Below, in pieces: positions 8,753 through 18,881 of a stretch of 64,000 nucleotides of DNA. Source of the DNA: Christiangramia echinicola DSM 19838 (lineage in GTDB: Bacteria; Bacteroidota; Bacteroidia; Flavobacteriales; Flavobacteriaceae). The position numbers were made by a program, and so were the translations under genes. The stretch spans positions 62,001 through 126,000 of the forward strand of contig NZ_AUHG01000011.1 in NCBI RefSeq assembly GCF_000423065.1. Direction: 5' to 3'. Below the pieces are notes generated by a model. That model did not search any database. It saw nothing but the letters and a program-made list of their open reading frames with translations, and was not told where the DNA came from. Numbering within the stretch: the first letter of the stretch is position 1; each line of letters starts with the position of its first letter.

Positions 8753-10174
8753 TTACTCATTAATATCCCAGAAAATAGGTGTTTGAGTATCGTCTCCACC
8801 TATCGCGGTTGCAGCCTCAATATAGTTAGTATTATTAAGGTTTTGTTCGTCAACTGGATATGTGTATCTAAGAGGTACATCACTACCAGAATCGCTAGGT
8901 ATGTTAAGAGCTGGAGCATCATATAGTCTCCAAGTACTCCAACCTTCAAAAGGATTGTCGAACATTGCGATCCAGAACTGTGTGGCAAATTGTGTCACAG
9001 AGCCATCATAAGCTACACTTGGTTGAGAAAGGTAGTCTGAAATTTCAGAATCTGAAACTCCCCAGTATTCCATGGAAGCAGTAATCGCATTGTTGTAATG
9101 TGATTCTGCGCTACCTCCAACATTATATCCAAGATCTGCTGCTTTTGAAAGATTGAATTCAACTTCCGTATAATCCAAAAGGATACCTTCTCTAGTTGGG
9201 TCTAAAAATGGATCCCCAATATGTGTGAAAGAACCATAGTTGTTACTTCCACCATAATCACCACCAATGTATCCGTCAACGTTTTCGTCAAAATACACCA
9301 TTCTTCGTGGGTCGTTAAGATCATTCATGTAATCTGCGATAGTTTCAGAAATAAGGAAATCTGATCTTCCGCTCTGTACTAGATCTTCCCAAAGTGGATT
9401 GGTGTTTGGGTCATTAGATTGGTATTCAATGGTTGCATTGTCATCATTAGACATTAATACACCATCTGCAACAGCATCTTCAACGGTAGATTGCGCTAAA
9501 CCAGGATTAGCATCCTGTAGTCTCATTCCCAATCTTAATTTTATAGAATTAGCGAACATCATCCACTTATCCATATCACCGCCAAAAACAACATCGGCAG
9601 AGCTGTAACCGTTCCCGGCACTAAGCAATGTGTTTGCGCTGTCAAGTCTTGAAATTAAATCTTCGTAGATAACTGCGTCATCGTCATACTTAGGCTGTGG
9701 GAATTCATCTGCCTGCACAGCTTCTGTATAAGGAATGTCTCCAAAAGAGTCAACCAATACATGCCAAGTATAAACTTCAATAACTTCTAGTTGTCCTAAT
9801 CTTGCGTCGATTTCTGCCTGGGACAAATCAGGATTTTCCATTACAATACGTTTTGCATCCTGTAGATCAAAAATTACATCTCTGTAATATTCAGACCATA
9901 CAGCATCTGGATTCTGACGTGCTGTGAAATCGTAATTTGGTTCATCCAGGTAAGTGGTTGTTGTTAAATACTGTCCTAAGAAACGATATAGGGGTTCATT
10001 AACATTAGGGCTAGCCATGTAATCTCCTAAACTTACAGTAGCAGCGGTAAACAAAAAGTCTGAAGCTACTTCAGTAGGATTTTTAGGATCTCTGTTTAGA
10101 TCCTCATACTTCTCGTCGCTCTGGCAAGACCATAGCGTTACGAGTGCTGTTATAGCTACAATATATTTTTTCAT
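8753..10174 (-). CDS. SusD/RagB-family substrate-binding lipoprotein
   Basis: 473 residues with lipoprotein signal ending LWSC (Cys17) then Gln-Ser-Asp-Glu. Family landmarks match those of the SusD at 3043-4563: DLNRDPKNPTEV, LEVIEVYTWHVLVDSFGDIPYTEA, VVFGGDMDKWMMFANSIKLRLGMRL, EGWSTWRLYDAP and a final TPIFWDI. It starts 11 bp after the stop of its susC and is followed after 31 bp by a lipoprotein gene. It probably forms the lid of that SusC; the ligand is not predictable. The shared GGDM.KW.. FANS.KLR core shows both operons use the same SusD subfamily. Confidence 0.93.
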   Translation of the reverse strand: MKKYIVAITALVTLWSCQSDEKYEDLNRDPKNPTEVASDFLFTAATVSLGDYMASPNVNEPLYRFLGQYLTTTTYLDEPNYDFTARQNPDAVWSEYYRDVIFDLQDAKRIVMENPDLSQAEIDARLGQLEVIEVYTWHVLVDSFGDIPYTEAVQADEFPQPKYDDDAVIYEDLISRLDSANTLLSAGNGYSSADVVFGGDMDKWMMFANSIKLRLGMRLQDANPGLAQSTVEDAVADGVLMSNDDNATIEYQSNDPNTNPLWEDLVQSGRSDFLISETIADYMNDLNDPRRMVYFDENVDGYIGGDYGGSNNYGSFTHIGDPFLDPTREGILLDYTEVEFNLSKAADLGYNVGGSAESHYNNAITASMEYWGVSDSEISDYLSQPSVAYDGSVTQFATQFWIAMFDNPFEGWSTWRLYDAPALNIPSDSGSDVPLRYTYPVDEQNLNNTNYIEAATAIGGDDTQTPIFWDINE

Positions 10175-10185
10175 AGTGATTTTGA

Positions 10186-13100
10186 TTAAAAGTTAAGTTT
10201 AATGCTTGCGCCAATTTCTCTCATTGTAGGGTAGGCACCCGATTGGTATCCTTGTACATTACCAGAGCTTAAACCTGCTTCTGGATCTGAGTAAGGAATT
10301 TCTTTGTTGATGATCCAAAGGTTACGTCCTATTAAAGAAACTGAAGCTCTCGTAAATGGTAGCGCTTCCATCATTTTGTCGCCAAAATTATAGGTAAGAT
10401 TTGCCTCTCTTAATTTTACGTATGAAGCATCATATACATGTTGTGCATTAGGAGCTCTCGCATATCCAAATGGATTCGCATATGTAGAATAATCTGCTCT
10501 TACATTATTAGAAGAGGTGTTAGTTACCTCATAAGTTCCATCAGGATTAAATGATACATCTCCCTGTACACCGTCTAGAACTATACCACCACCATTTGAC
10601 AGTGAGTTTCTAATTGGGTTTCCAAGATCGTTAGTTCCTACGCTATTGGCATAAATACCAGTTGCAGCTCCGTACCATTGATCAAGAGAGAAGATATTCC
10701 CACCTTCTTGAATGTCAATAAGGAATCCAAGTGAAATGTTCTTATAAGTGAATGTATTTTGAATACCACCAATCCAGTCTGGCTGAAAATCACCAATTAT
10801 ATAATTGGAGTTAGGGGTTTTTGCATAGTAACCATTAGAGTTAATTACTTTATTCCCTTGGTCGTCATATACAAAGTCTGTTCCTCTAATAGCACCATAT
10901 GGCTGTCCAGGAGCAGCATTAATTGATATACCTCCCTGTGGAGATGCTAACTGAAGGTTATCAATACCATCTGTTAGTTTAAGAACTTCATTCTCGTTTT
11001 TCGCCCAGTTTACATTAATATTCCAGTTGAAATCATCAGTTCTTATAGGATTGATGTTTAAAGCAACTTCAATACCTTTATTTTCAATAGTACCAGCGTT
11101 TAAAAGCTTTTCACCAAATCCAGTTGCCGTTGAAACCGGTACAGGAGTGATCTGGTCTTCAGTTTTTGAATTATAGTAAGAAATGTCAAACCCAAATCTT
11201 CTGTCGAAGAAATTAGCTTCTAAACCAAATTCGTATGACTTCATACGCTCTGGTTTTAATTCAGGGTTTTTCAATGTAAAGTTATTGCTGGCGACACCTG
11301 CTCCATCGAATGGTGCATAAACAGTGTATGTGTTAAATACGTTGTAAGGATCAGTATCGTTACCAACTTCCGCATAGTTACCTCTTATTTTAGCGAAACT
11401 TAACCAGTCGGCTTCAATTAGGTTAGATAATATAACACTAGAGGAAATAGATGGATAGTAGAACGTATTGTTTGCAGATGGAAGGGTAGAAGAACGGTCT
11501 CTACGAATAGTACCTTCAATAAAGTAAGTATTGAATAATCCTACACCTGCTCTGGCGTATACACCATCAAGCATTCTTGTCATCTCATATTCATTTGGTG
11601 GATTTAAAGGACTGGCACTGTTGCTCAATGCGTAAAATCCTGCCTTATTTAATCCGCCGTTAGTAGATGCATAAATACTGTTTCTTTCGTTTCTTCTTAG
11701 ATTGAAACCAACATTTCCATCAAGGTTGATATCTTCAGTAATATCCTTGTTGAAATTCAGAATAAGATCATAGTTATATTCAGATGCTCTATTGTTGTAT
11801 CTGCTATACTTGGCGATATCTGCACTACCTACGTTTATTCTTTCTTCCTGAAGTTCGTCATAAGTATCGAAAGAGAATCTACCTAGTAAACTGAATACAT
11901 CATTGAATTCATAAGTTAGATTTACGTTACCGAAGTATCTGTTACGAGTATCAGTTTCATAATTCTCGAAGAATGTCCAGTAAGGGTTGTCAGAATAAAT
12001 TGGTGACAAGTTACTTGGACTATTAGGATTCCAGGTGATATTCTGACCAGTCGCTTCATAAGCTCTTCTTTGCTCTGCGAAATCAACATTTGTCTGGAAC
12101 CATTGTCTGAATTGCTGCATGATGTTTAATGAGCTATATCCAGTTCCATAACGTCCTTTTCCGTCGGTTTTAGTATATGTAATATTCGTTTGGGCACTGA
12201 ATTTATCTGTAAAATCATGAGAACCACTAAATTTTAGTGAGTTCCTTTTAATTTTTGAATTTGGCAAGTTTCCTTGTTGATTCAGGTGAGTTCCACTAAT
12301 TCTGAAAGAACTGGTTTCATTACCACCATCTAATGCAACAGAATTAATAGAGGTGTAACCCGTTTGCCAGATGCTGTTAGGGTCATTTTCTCCGGCTACC
12401 CATGGAGAAGCCTCTTGGTAAGTGCTTTCTAGTGATGGGTAAATGGAGTTCCATTGATAGATCATTCTGTCTGAGTCAAAAGGCGCTCCAAAAGAAGCAT
12501 CTTCTGTAAAAGGTGTACTCTCATCTAGAGTTCCATCTTTGCTTATGTCATATAAATTGAAATACCCATCTGCAGAACCATAGTATGGACCATATCCAGC
12601 ACCATATTGTTTTTGATATTCTGGCAGAGTATTTTTGTCTGCATTACTTACTGTAAGAGAAGATTGAATAGAAACTCCAATTCCTTTTTTCTTTGATCCC
12701 TTTTTAGTTTCAATAATTACAGCACCATTTGCAGCTCTTGCACCGTATAATGCGGTTGCAGCAGCACCTTTAAGTACGTTGATTGAAGCAATGTCATTTG
12801 GGTTAATGTCTGATGCAGCATTACCATAATCGTATCCACCTCTACCACTTCTCTGGTCTGAGCTGTTTGTATTAAGGTTACTAACCGGAGTGCCATCTAT
12901 TACAAATAGAGCCTGGTTGTTTCCTGTTAGAGAAGAGTTACCACGTATAACAACGTTAGTAGATCCTCCTAATGTTCCGGAAGATTTGATACTTAAACCA
13001 GATACTTTACCTGATAAGGAGTTTACGAAATTTTGTTGTGGAACATCAGATACTGCTTCACCACCAACTTCCTGAGTTGCATATCCCAGAGATTTCTTTT

Positions 13101-13443
13101 CTCTTTTGATACCCAGTGCAGTGACAACTACCTCGTCTAATTGAGCAGAATCAGCTTCCATAACAACATCTATTTGATCGTTGTTACTAACAGTGTATTC
13201 CGCTTGTTTTAATCCTACGAAGGAAAAAACCAATACGTCTCCCTGATTTGCGTTAATGGAGTAATTTCCATCAAAATCGGTTTGTACACCAGTAGATGTA
13301 CCTTTAATAACGATGTTTACACCGGGTAGGGGCAGATCGTCCTCGTCTGTTACCGTACCGGTAATCGTTCGTTCCTGTGCAAAAGTCATTTGCACAACAA
13401 ACGCCAGTAATAGCGTTAAAATACTACTAAATTTTGTTTTCAT
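10186..13443 (-). CDS. SusC/RagA-family TonB-linked outer-membrane importer
   Basis: 1085 residues from the ATG at 13441-13443. An 18-residue upstream extension in frame is not a signal sequence and is left out. The signal peptide ends MTFAQER; the carboxypeptidase-D-like domain follows (TGTVTDEDDLPLPGVNIVI), then LDEVVVTALGIKREKKSLGY, the plug with FVIDGTPVSN and LKGAAATALYGARAANGAVIIET, and a barrel ending ASIKLNF. First gene of a three-gene operon with susD and a lipoprotein gene; the terminator is at 7934-7960. The first 110 residues closely match the SusC at 4577-7663, which suggests duplication or gene conversion limited to the 5' end. Confidence 0.95.
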   Translation of the reverse strand: MKTKFSSILTLLLAFVVQMTFAQERTITGTVTDEDDLPLPGVNIVIKGTSTGVQTDFDGNYSINANQGDVLVFSFVGLKQAEYTVSNNDQIDVVMEADSAQLDEVVVTALGIKREKKSLGYATQEVGGEAVSDVPQQNFVNSLSGKVSGLSIKSSGTLGGSTNVVIRGNSSLTGNNQALFVIDGTPVSNLNTNSSDQRSGRGGYDYGNAASDINPNDIASINVLKGAAATALYGARAANGAVIIETKKGSKKKGIGVSIQSSLTVSNADKNTLPEYQKQYGAGYGPYYGSADGYFNLYDISKDGTLDESTPFTEDASFGAPFDSDRMIYQWNSIYPSLESTYQEASPWVAGENDPNSIWQTGYTSINSVALDGGNETSSFRISGTHLNQQGNLPNSKIKRNSLKFSGSHDFTDKFSAQTNITYTKTDGKGRYGTGYSSLNIMQQFRQWFQTNVDFAEQRRAYEATGQNITWNPNSPSNLSPIYSDNPYWTFFENYETDTRNRYFGNVNLTYEFNDVFSLLGRFSFDTYDELQEERINVGSADIAKYSRYNNRASEYNYDLILNFNKDITEDINLDGNVGFNLRRNERNSIYASTNGGLNKAGFYALSNSASPLNPPNEYEMTRMLDGVYARAGVGLFNTYFIEGTIRRDRSSTLPSANNTFYYPSISSSVILSNLIEADWLSFAKIRGNYAEVGNDTDPYNVFNTYTVYAPFDGAGVASNNFTLKNPELKPERMKSYEFGLEANFFDRRFGFDISYYNSKTEDQITPVPVSTATGFGEKLLNAGTIENKGIEVALNINPIRTDDFNWNINVNWAKNENEVLKLTDGIDNLQLASPQGGISINAAPGQPYGAIRGTDFVYDDQGNKVINSNGYYAKTPNSNYIIGDFQPDWIGGIQNTFTYKNISLGFLIDIQEGGNIFSLDQWYGAATGIYANSVGTNDLGNPIRNSLSNGGGIVLDGVQGDVSFNPDGTYEVTNTSSNNVRADYSTYANPFGYARAPNAQHVYDASYVKLREANLTYNFGDKMMEALPFTRASVSLIGRNLWIINKEIPYSDPEAGLSSGNVQGYQSGAYPTMREIGASIKLNF

Positions 13444-13879
13444 TTTAAAAATTATTTGAATTAGCCAGGGCCAAAAGTGGGTAGAAATACAGAGCAATCC
13501 AAGCTTCTTGGAGCATTAGGAAATAGTTAACATTTTAAACCTCTGGGAGGGAGTGTGTAGGAGAAATAATTTAACATCAATAGCCTTTTAAGCCTTATAA
13601 ATGCTGGGAAATATTAAAAAAATGAAATATTAGGAATTATTATAGGTGACCGTGTATTTATCTGTTATTAATTCTTAGTTATTTAAGTTAAATGCAGAGG
13701 ATATTAAAATGGGGTTTGCTGAATTAATATTCCTACGCCAAACAATAAAATTAGTTAAACATCTAATTTTCTGAAAAATAAACCTTTCGATATTTGAATA
13801 GTATTTTTTTATTTCTACCTTTGCAGACCCTAAAAAAACAGGGGAGTAAATTTTATTAATAATTAGTGTATAGGAAATT
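13444..13879. other. Divergent intergenic region between susC and the ribosomal superoperon
   Basis: 436 bp between divergent start codons. The right end carries the rpsL promoter (13793-13823). Just left of the susC start, the minus-strand leader shares CTGGCTAATTCAAA with the leader of the other susC. No convincing TAnnTTTG element was found for the minus-strand gene. An 84-codon minus-strand frame (13675-13929) overlaps rpsL, lacks family features and is not called. Confidence 0.5.
13793..13823 (+). promoter_or_regulatory. Bacteroidota-type promoter of the str operon (rpsL)
   Basis: TTTG at 13793-13796, then exactly 19 bp, then TACCTTTG at 13816-13823, a full match to the TTTG-N19-TAnnTTTG consensus of the primary sigma factor in this phylum. 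Transcription would start near 13830, giving a 5' UTR of about 50 nt before rpsL. Confidence 0.7.
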
Positions 13880-14254
13880 ATGCCAACAATTTCACAATTA
13901 GTACGAAAAGGAAGAGCCAAAATAACCAAGAAGAGTAAATCGGCTGCTTTGGATTCGTGCCCTCAGAGGAGAGGTGTTTGTACACGTGTGTACACAACAA
14001 CTCCTAAGAAACCAAACTCTGCTATGAGAAAAGTAGCAAGGGTGAGGTTGACTAACGGGAAAGAGGTTAACGCCTACATTCCTGGAGAGGGACACAATCT
14101 ACAAGAGCACTCGATAGTATTGGTTAGAGGTGGAAGGGTAAAAGATTTGCCTGGTGTTAGATACCACATTGTTCGTGGTGCGTTAGATACTGCCGGTGTT
14201 GAAGGTAGAACTCAGCGTAGATCTAAATACGGAGCAAAACGCCCTAAGAAGTAA
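13880..14254 (+). CDS. rpsL: 30S ribosomal protein S12
   Basis: 124 residues, collinear with E. coli S12. The decoding-centre loops are intact: [10 protein letters not shown] with Lys43 (the common streptomycin-resistance position, here the sensitive form) and [13 protein letters not shown], which holds the aspartate that is methylthiolated in many bacteria. S12 monitors codon-anticodon pairing in the A site. First gene of the str operon, 24 bp ahead of rpsG, and therefore first gene of the whole superoperon that runs to rplQ. Confidence 0.98.
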   Translation: MPTISQLVRKGRAKITKKSKSAALDSCPQRRGVCTRVYTTTPKKPNSAMRKVARVRLTNGKEVNAYIPGEGHNLQEHSIVLVRGGRVKDLPGVRYHIVRGALDTAGVEGRTQRRSKYGAKRPKK

Positions 14255-14277
14255 TTAAAAACTTTTAATGTAAAGAA

Positions 14278-14754
14278 ATGAGAAAAAGACAGGCGAAAAA
14301 ACGACCTCTTTTACCGGATCCAAAATTTAATGATCAGCTTGTGACACGTTTTGTGAACATGATGATGTGGGATGGTAAGAAATCGGTTGCCTTTAAAATT
14401 TTCTATGATGCAATCGCTATTGTAGAAGAAAAGAAACAAGACGAAGAGAAAACTGGATTAGAGATCTGGAAAGATGCTCTTTCTAATGTTATGCCTCACG
14501 TTGAAGTGAGAAGTAGACGTGTTGGGGGTGCAACATTCCAAATCCCGATGCAGATAAGACCAGATCGTAAAGTATCTACTGCAATGAAGTGGTTAATTAG
14601 TTTTGCGCGTAAGAGAAATGAGAAGTCTATGGCTGGAAAGCTATCTGCTGAAATTCTTGCGGCTGCAAAAGAAGAAGGAGCTGCTGTTAAGAAAAGAACA
14701 GATACTCATAAGATGGCTGAAGCTAACAAAGCATTCTCTCACTTTAGATTCTAA
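14278..14754 (+). CDS. rpsG: 30S ribosomal protein S7
   Basis: 158 residues with the typical S7 opening (MRKRQAKKR, then LLPDPKF), [21 protein letters not shown] and [14 protein letters not shown]7 nucleates assembly of the 30S head and lines the E site. It ends KAFSHFRF, the short C-terminus common in this phylum. Only 6 bp separate it from fusA, so the two are probably translationally linked. In E. coli S7 represses the str operon; whether it does so here cannot be seen. Confidence 0.98.
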   Translation: MRKRQAKKRPLLPDPKFNDQLVTRFVNMMMWDGKKSVAFKIFYDAIAIVEEKKQDEEKTGLEIWKDALSNVMPHVEVRSRRVGGATFQIPMQIRPDRKVSTAMKWLISFARKRNEKSMAGKLSAEILAAAKEEGAAVKKRTDTHKMAEANKAFSHFRF

Positions 14755-14760
14755 AACAAC

Positions 14761-16872
14761 ATGGCACAAAGAGATTTAAAATTTACTAGAAATATCGGAA
14801 TTGCGGCTCACATTGATGCAGGTAAAACTACAACAACAGAGCGTATCCTTTATTATACAGGTATAAGTCACAAAATCGGTGAGGTTCATGATGGTGCTGC
14901 CACTATGGACTGGATGGAGCAAGAGCAGGAGCGTGGTATTACTATTACCTCTGCAGCTACACATTGTAAGTGGATGTATCGTGATCAAGAATTTACAGTT
15001 AATATTATTGACACTCCAGGTCACGTTGACTTTACTGTAGAGGTAGAGCGTTCATTGCGTGTACTTGATGGTGTTGTTGCATTGTTTTCTGCAGTAGACG
15101 GGGTAGAGCCTCAGTCTGAAACTGTATGGAGACAAGCTGATAAATATAGAGTTCCACGTCTAGGTTTCGTTAACAAAATGGACCGTCAGGGAGCAGATTT
15201 CTTCAACGTATGTCGTCAGGTAAGAGAAATGCTTGGTGGTAACCCGGTGCCGCTTCAGGTTCCAATCGGTGATGAAGTTGACTTTAAAGGGGTGGTAGAT
15301 CTTATTTCTAAGAAAGCAATCATATGGAATGACGAAGATCATGGGATGACCTATGAGACTATCGATATTCCTGAAGAGCTTTTAGAAGATGTAAATAAAT
15401 ACCGTGCAGAATTAGTAGAGGCAGTTGCTGAATATGATGAAGCATTGATGGAGAAATTCTTCGAGGACGAGAGTTCTATTACTGAAGATGAGATCATCGC
15501 TGCTTTAAGAGCTGCTACTATAGATATGAGTATCATACCTATGATGTGTGGTTCTGCATTTAAGAATAAAGGTGTTCAGGCTATGCTTGACGCTGTAATG
15601 CGTTACCTTCCTTCTCCAGTAGATGTTGAAGCAATTGAAGGTACAAACCCTGATACGGGCGAAGAAGAAAAACGTAAGCCAAATGTGGATTCTCCATTTT
15701 CTGCGCTTGCATTTAAAATTGCTACCGATCCTTTCGTAGGTCGTCTGGCTTTCTTCCGTGCTTATTCAGGTACTCTTGATGCTGGTTCTTATGTATTGAA
15801 CGTTCGTTCAGGTAAGAAAGAACGTATTTCAAGAATTTACCAGATGCACTCTAATAAACAAGAGCCTATAGATAGTATCGAGGCTGGAGATATTGGAGCT
15901 GCAGTAGGATTTAAAGATATTAAGACTGGTGATACTCTTACAGATTTAAACCATCCTATTATCCTTGAATCTATGTCTTTCCCTGCGCCGGTTATCGGTA
16001 TTGCAGTTGAGCCTAAAACTAAGGCTGATGTTGAGAAAATGGGAATGGCTCTTGGTAAATTAGCTGAAGAAGATCCTACGTTTACTGTTAAGACTGATGA
16101 GAATTCAGGTCAAACAATTATCTCTGGTATGGGTGAGCTTCACCTTGAGATCATTATTGATCGTATGAAGCGTGAGTTTAAAGTAGAAGTTAACGTTGGT
16201 GAGCCTCAGGTAGAGTATAAAGAAGCTGTTCGTAGAGAAGCTGAACAGAGAGAAGTTTACAAGAAGCAGTCTGGTGGACGTGGTAAGTTTGCTGATATTG
16301 TTTTCACAATGGGACCAGTAGATGAAGATTTTGAAGGTGAAGGTCTTCAGTTTATCGACTCTATTAAAGGTGGGCGTATTCCAAAAGAATTTGTTCCTTC
16401 TGTAGAGAAAGGTTTCAAAGAAGCAATGAAGAACGGTCCGTTAGCTGGGTTTACAATGGATACTCTTAAGGTTGAACTTAAGGATGGATCTTTCCACCCG
16501 GTGGATTCAGATCAACTTTCTTTCGAACTGGCTGCAAAAATGGGTTATAAAGCTGCTGCTAAGTCTGCAGGTGCTGTAATCCTGGAGCCAATCATGAAGG
16601 TAGAAGTTGTTACTCCGGAAGAGAATATGGGTGATATTGTTGGTGACCTTAACAGAAGAAGAGGTCAGGTAAACAACATGTCAGACAGATCTGGAGCGAA
16701 AGTAATCAAAGCTGAAGTGCCACTTTCTGAAATGTTCGGTTATGTAACTACATTAAGAACACTTTCATCAGGTAGAGCAACTTCAACTATGGAATTCTCT
16801 CACTATGCTGAAACTCCTTCTAATATTTCTGAAGAAGTGATCAAAGCAGCTAAAGGAGCAGCAAACGAATAA
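14761..16872 (+). CDS. fusA: Translation elongation factor G
   Basis: 703 residues, full length. GTPase motifs are complete: [16 protein letters not shown] (P-loop, about 15-30), [11 protein letters not shown] (switch I), DTPGHVDF (switch II), [10 protein letters not shown] and the CGSAFKNKG loop. Domains II-V follow, with [11 protein letters not shown] and [13 protein letters not shown]. The factor drives ribosomal translocation with GTP. In E. coli fusA is followed by tuf; here rpsJ follows after 10 bp and tuf is absent from this operon. Confidence 0.98.
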   Translation: MAQRDLKFTRNIGIAAHIDAGKTTTTERILYYTGISHKIGEVHDGAATMDWMEQEQERGITITSAATHCKWMYRDQEFTVNIIDTPGHVDFTVEVERSLRVLDGVVALFSAVDGVEPQSETVWRQADKYRVPRLGFVNKMDRQGADFFNVCRQVREMLGGNPVPLQVPIGDEVDFKGVVDLISKKAIIWNDEDHGMTYETIDIPEELLEDVNKYRAELVEAVAEYDEALMEKFFEDESSITEDEIIAALRAATIDMSIIPMMCGSAFKNKGVQAMLDAVMRYLPSPVDVEAIEGTNPDTGEEEKRKPNVDSPFSALAFKIATDPFVGRLAFFRAYSGTLDAGSYVLNVRSGKKERISRIYQMHSNKQEPIDSIEAGDIGAAVGFKDIKTGDTLTDLNHPIILESMSFPAPVIGIAVEPKTKADVEKMGMALGKLAEEDPTFTVKTDENSGQTIISGMGELHLEIIIDRMKREFKVEVNVGEPQVEYKEAVRREAEQREVYKKQSGGRGKFADIVFTMGPVDEDFEGEGLQFIDSIKGGRIPKEFVPSVEKGFKEAMKNGPLAGFTMDTLKVELKDGSFHPVDSDQLSFELAAKMGYKAAAKSAGAVILEPIMKVEVVTPEENMGDIVGDLNRRRGQVNNMSDRSGAKVIKAEVPLSEMFGYVTTLRTLSSGRATSTMEFSHYAETPSNISEEVIKAAKGAANE

Positions 16873-16882
16873 TCTTAAGGAA

Positions 16883-17188
16883 ATGAGTCAAAAAATCAGA
16901 ATAAAACTAAAATCTTACGATCATAACCTGGTAGACAAGTCTGCTGAGAAAATCGTAAAAACCGTAAAGACTACGGGGGCTGTTGTTACCGGGCCAATTC
17001 CGTTACCAACAAACAAAAAAATCTTTACTGTTCTTCGTTCACCTCACGTGAACAAGAAATCCAGAGAGCAGTTTCAATTAAGCTCTTACAAGAGATTACT
17101 TGATATCTATAGCTCTTCTTCAAAAACGATAGATGCGTTGATGAAGCTTGAATTGCCAAGTGGTGTAGAAGTAGAGATCAAAGTGTGA
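16883..17188 (+). CDS. rpsJ: 30S ribosomal protein S10
   Basis: 101 residues: [21 protein letters not shown] at the start, [29 protein letters not shown] in the middle. S10 is a 30S head protein and, as NusE, a partner of NusB in antitermination. It sits at the end of the str block, 10 bp after fusA, and is separated from rplC by 146 bp that hold two hairpins. That is unlike E. coli, where rpsJ and rplC are adjacent. Confidence 0.98.
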   Translation: MSQKIRIKLKSYDHNLVDKSAEKIVKTVKTTGAVVTGPIPLPTNKKIFTVLRSPHVNKKSREQFQLSSYKRLLDIYSSSSKTIDALMKLELPSGVEVEIKV

Positions 17189-17198
17189 TAAAACAGTT

Positions 17199-17304
17199 CC
17201 GCGTACTTCGGTACGCGGTTAACATGTCCGGCGCGTTTCGCAAAGGAAAAACGGTGAAAAATACAATTCAGGGCTGAATGTGTTTTTCAGCCCTTAGTTT
17301 TTTA
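17199..17304 (+). promoter_or_regulatory. Two-hairpin leader/attenuator between rpsJ and rplC
   Basis: Hairpin 1 is an 8-bp perfect stem closed by a UUCG tetraloop (17199-17206, loop 17207-17210, 17211-17218). Hairpin 2 is a 9-bp stem AGGGCTGAA (17270-17278) / TTCAGCCCT (17286-17294) followed by TAGTTTTTT, which has the form of an intrinsic terminator. Between them ATG at 17224-17226 opens a 17-codon frame (MSGAFRKGKTVKNTIQG) whose TGA (17275-17277) lies inside the left arm of hairpin 2. The region may set the ratio between str and S10/spc expression, as a partial terminator or an attenuator. The peptide is only a possibility. Confidence 0.6.
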
Positions 17305-17334
17305 AATAAGTAAACAATTAATAATTAATTAAAT

Positions 17335-17946
17335 ATGTCTGGGTTAATAGGAAAAAAGATCGGCATGACCAGCATTTTCGACGAGAATGGGAAAAACATC
17401 CCATGTACCGTGATTCAAGCTGGACCATGCGTGGTTACCCAAGTCAGAACCAAAGAGGTTGACGGGTATGAAGCACTTCAACTTGGTTTCGATGACAAAA
17501 AGACTGTTAATAAAGCTGCTGAAGGGCACGCTAAAAAAGCAGGAACCGTTGCAAAACGTAAAGTCGTTGAATTCCAGGGTTATAATGAAGATTACAAATT
17601 AGGTGACTCTGTTACCGTGGAACATTTCAAAGAAGGTGAATTTGTGGATATCGCAGGTACATCTAAAGGTAAAGGTTTCCAGGGTGTTGTTAAGAGACAC
17701 GGATTTGGAGGAGTTGGACAGGCCACACACGGTCAGCACAACAGATTAAGAGCTCCTGGTTCTATTGGAGCAGCGTCTTATCCTGCGAGAGTTTTCAAAG
17801 GAATGAAGATGGCCGGTAGAATGGGTGGCGAGAGAGTTAAAGTTGAAAACCTGAGAGTTTTAAAGGTAGTTGCAGACAAGAACCTTTTAGTAGTAAAAGG
17901 ATGTGTGCCAGGATCTAAAAACTCATACGTAATCATTAGTAAGTAA
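17335..17946 (+). CDS. rplC: 50S ribosomal protein L3
   Basis: 203 residues. Typical opening [19 protein letters not shown]. The long loop that reaches the peptidyl-transferase centre is present ([24 protein letters not shown], with the glutamine that is methylated in E. coli L3 in the GQ.THG context). First gene of the S10 block after the hairpin leader. Its stop codon overlaps the rplD start by one base (TAATG). Confidence 0.97.
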   Translation: MSGLIGKKIGMTSIFDENGKNIPCTVIQAGPCVVTQVRTKEVDGYEALQLGFDDKKTVNKAAEGHAKKAGTVAKRKVVEFQGYNEDYKLGDSVTVEHFKEGEFVDIAGTSKGKGFQGVVKRHGFGGVGQATHGQHNRLRAPGSIGAASYPARVFKGMKMAGRMGGERVKVENLRVLKVVADKNLLVVKGCVPGSKNSYVIISK

Positions 17947-18572
17947 TGGAAATAGCAGTTTTAGATATTAAAGGAAAAGAGACAGGCAGAAAAGCAAAGC
18001 TTTCTGATTCTGTTTTCGCTATAGAGCCTAATGACCATGCTGTTTATCTAGATGTTAAACAATACTTGGCTAACCAGCGTCAGGGAACTCATAAAGCTAA
18101 AGAAAGAGCAGAGATTGCGGGTTCTACTCGTAAGATCAAGAAACAAAAAGGTACTGGTACTGCAAGAGCAGGTAGTATCAAGTCTCCTATCTTTAAAGGT
18201 GGTGGACGTGTTTTTGGACCAAGACCAAGAAATTATGGTTTTAAATTAAACAAAAACCTTAAGCGTCTTGCCAGAAAATCTGCGCTTTCTATTAAAGCAA
18301 ATGATAAGGCAATTATGGTAGTAGAGGATTTTTCATTCGACACTCCAAAGACTAAAAACTTCATGGAAGTTCTTAAGGCTCTGGGTATTGAAAGTAAAAA
18401 ATCTCTAATAGTGTTGGGTGACTCAAATAAAAATGTATATTTGTCGTCGCGCAATTTAAAGACCTCTGAAGTGATAAGTAGCTCAGAATTAAGCACTTAT
18501 AAAATTCTTAATGCTAAGAATATTGTATTTTTAGAAGGTTCTTTAGAAGGAATTGAGTCGAATTTAAGTTAA
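17946..18572 (+). CDS. rplD: 50S ribosomal protein L4
   Basis: 208 residues. The extended exit-tunnel loop is intact ([34 protein letters not shown]), as is the globular domain ([16 protein letters not shown]). L4 lines the peptide exit tunnel with L22. In E. coli it also regulates the S10 operon through an mRNA leader; the structured leader before rplC is a natural place to look for an equivalent. It is coupled to rplC by a one-base overlap. Confidence 0.97.
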   Translation: MEIAVLDIKGKETGRKAKLSDSVFAIEPNDHAVYLDVKQYLANQRQGTHKAKERAEIAGSTRKIKKQKGTGTARAGSIKSPIFKGGGRVFGPRPRNYGFKLNKNLKRLARKSALSIKANDKAIMVVEDFSFDTPKTKNFMEVLKALGIESKKSLIVLGDSNKNVYLSSRNLKTSEVISSSELSTYKILNAKNIVFLEGSLEGIESNLS

Positions 18573-18581
18573 TATATCGTT

Positions 18582-18872
18582 ATGAGCATCTTAATTAAAC
18601 CTGTTATTACAGAAAAAGCTACTGCAGATAGTGAGATGAACAATCGTTTCACTTTTGTGGTAAGTAACAAGGCAAATAAGATTCAGATCAAAGATTCGAT
18701 CGAATCTGCTTATGGCGTGTCTGTTACTAAAGTTCGAACTATGAATGTCCGTCCGGATCGTAATACCAAATTCACAAAATCTGGTATGATCACTGGTAAA
18801 ACTAAGGCTTATAAAAAAGCAGTAGTACAGGTGGCGGAAGGTGAGACTATTGATTTATATAGTAATCTTTAA
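18582..18872 (+). CDS. rplW: 50S ribosomal protein L23
   Basis: 96 residues: ILIKPVITEKATADSEMNNRFTFVV, then NKIQIKDSIESAYGVSVTKVRTM. L23 sits at the exit-tunnel rim and docks trigger factor and SRP (Ffh is encoded at 55372-56700). It is of normal length and spaced 9 bp from rplD and from rplB. Confidence 0.97.
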   Translation: MSILIKPVITEKATADSEMNNRFTFVVSNKANKIQIKDSIESAYGVSVTKVRTMNVRPDRNTKFTKSGMITGKTKAYKKAVVQVAEGETIDLYSNL

Positions 18873-18881
18873 GATTAAAGA

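Noticed and set aside
8723-8926. Plus-strand 67-codon frame over the susD end and lipoprotein start
   Set aside because: Overlaps two genes; the lipoprotein signal and lipobox on the other strand explain the region.
13675-13929. 84-codon minus-strand frame across the rpsL start
   Set aside because: Overlaps a certain gene and its promoter; no signal peptide, family motif or start context.
14776-15024. Minus-strand frames within fusA and other ribosomal genes
   Set aside because: They mirror the codon structure of conserved genes and encode cysteine/proline-rich nonsense.
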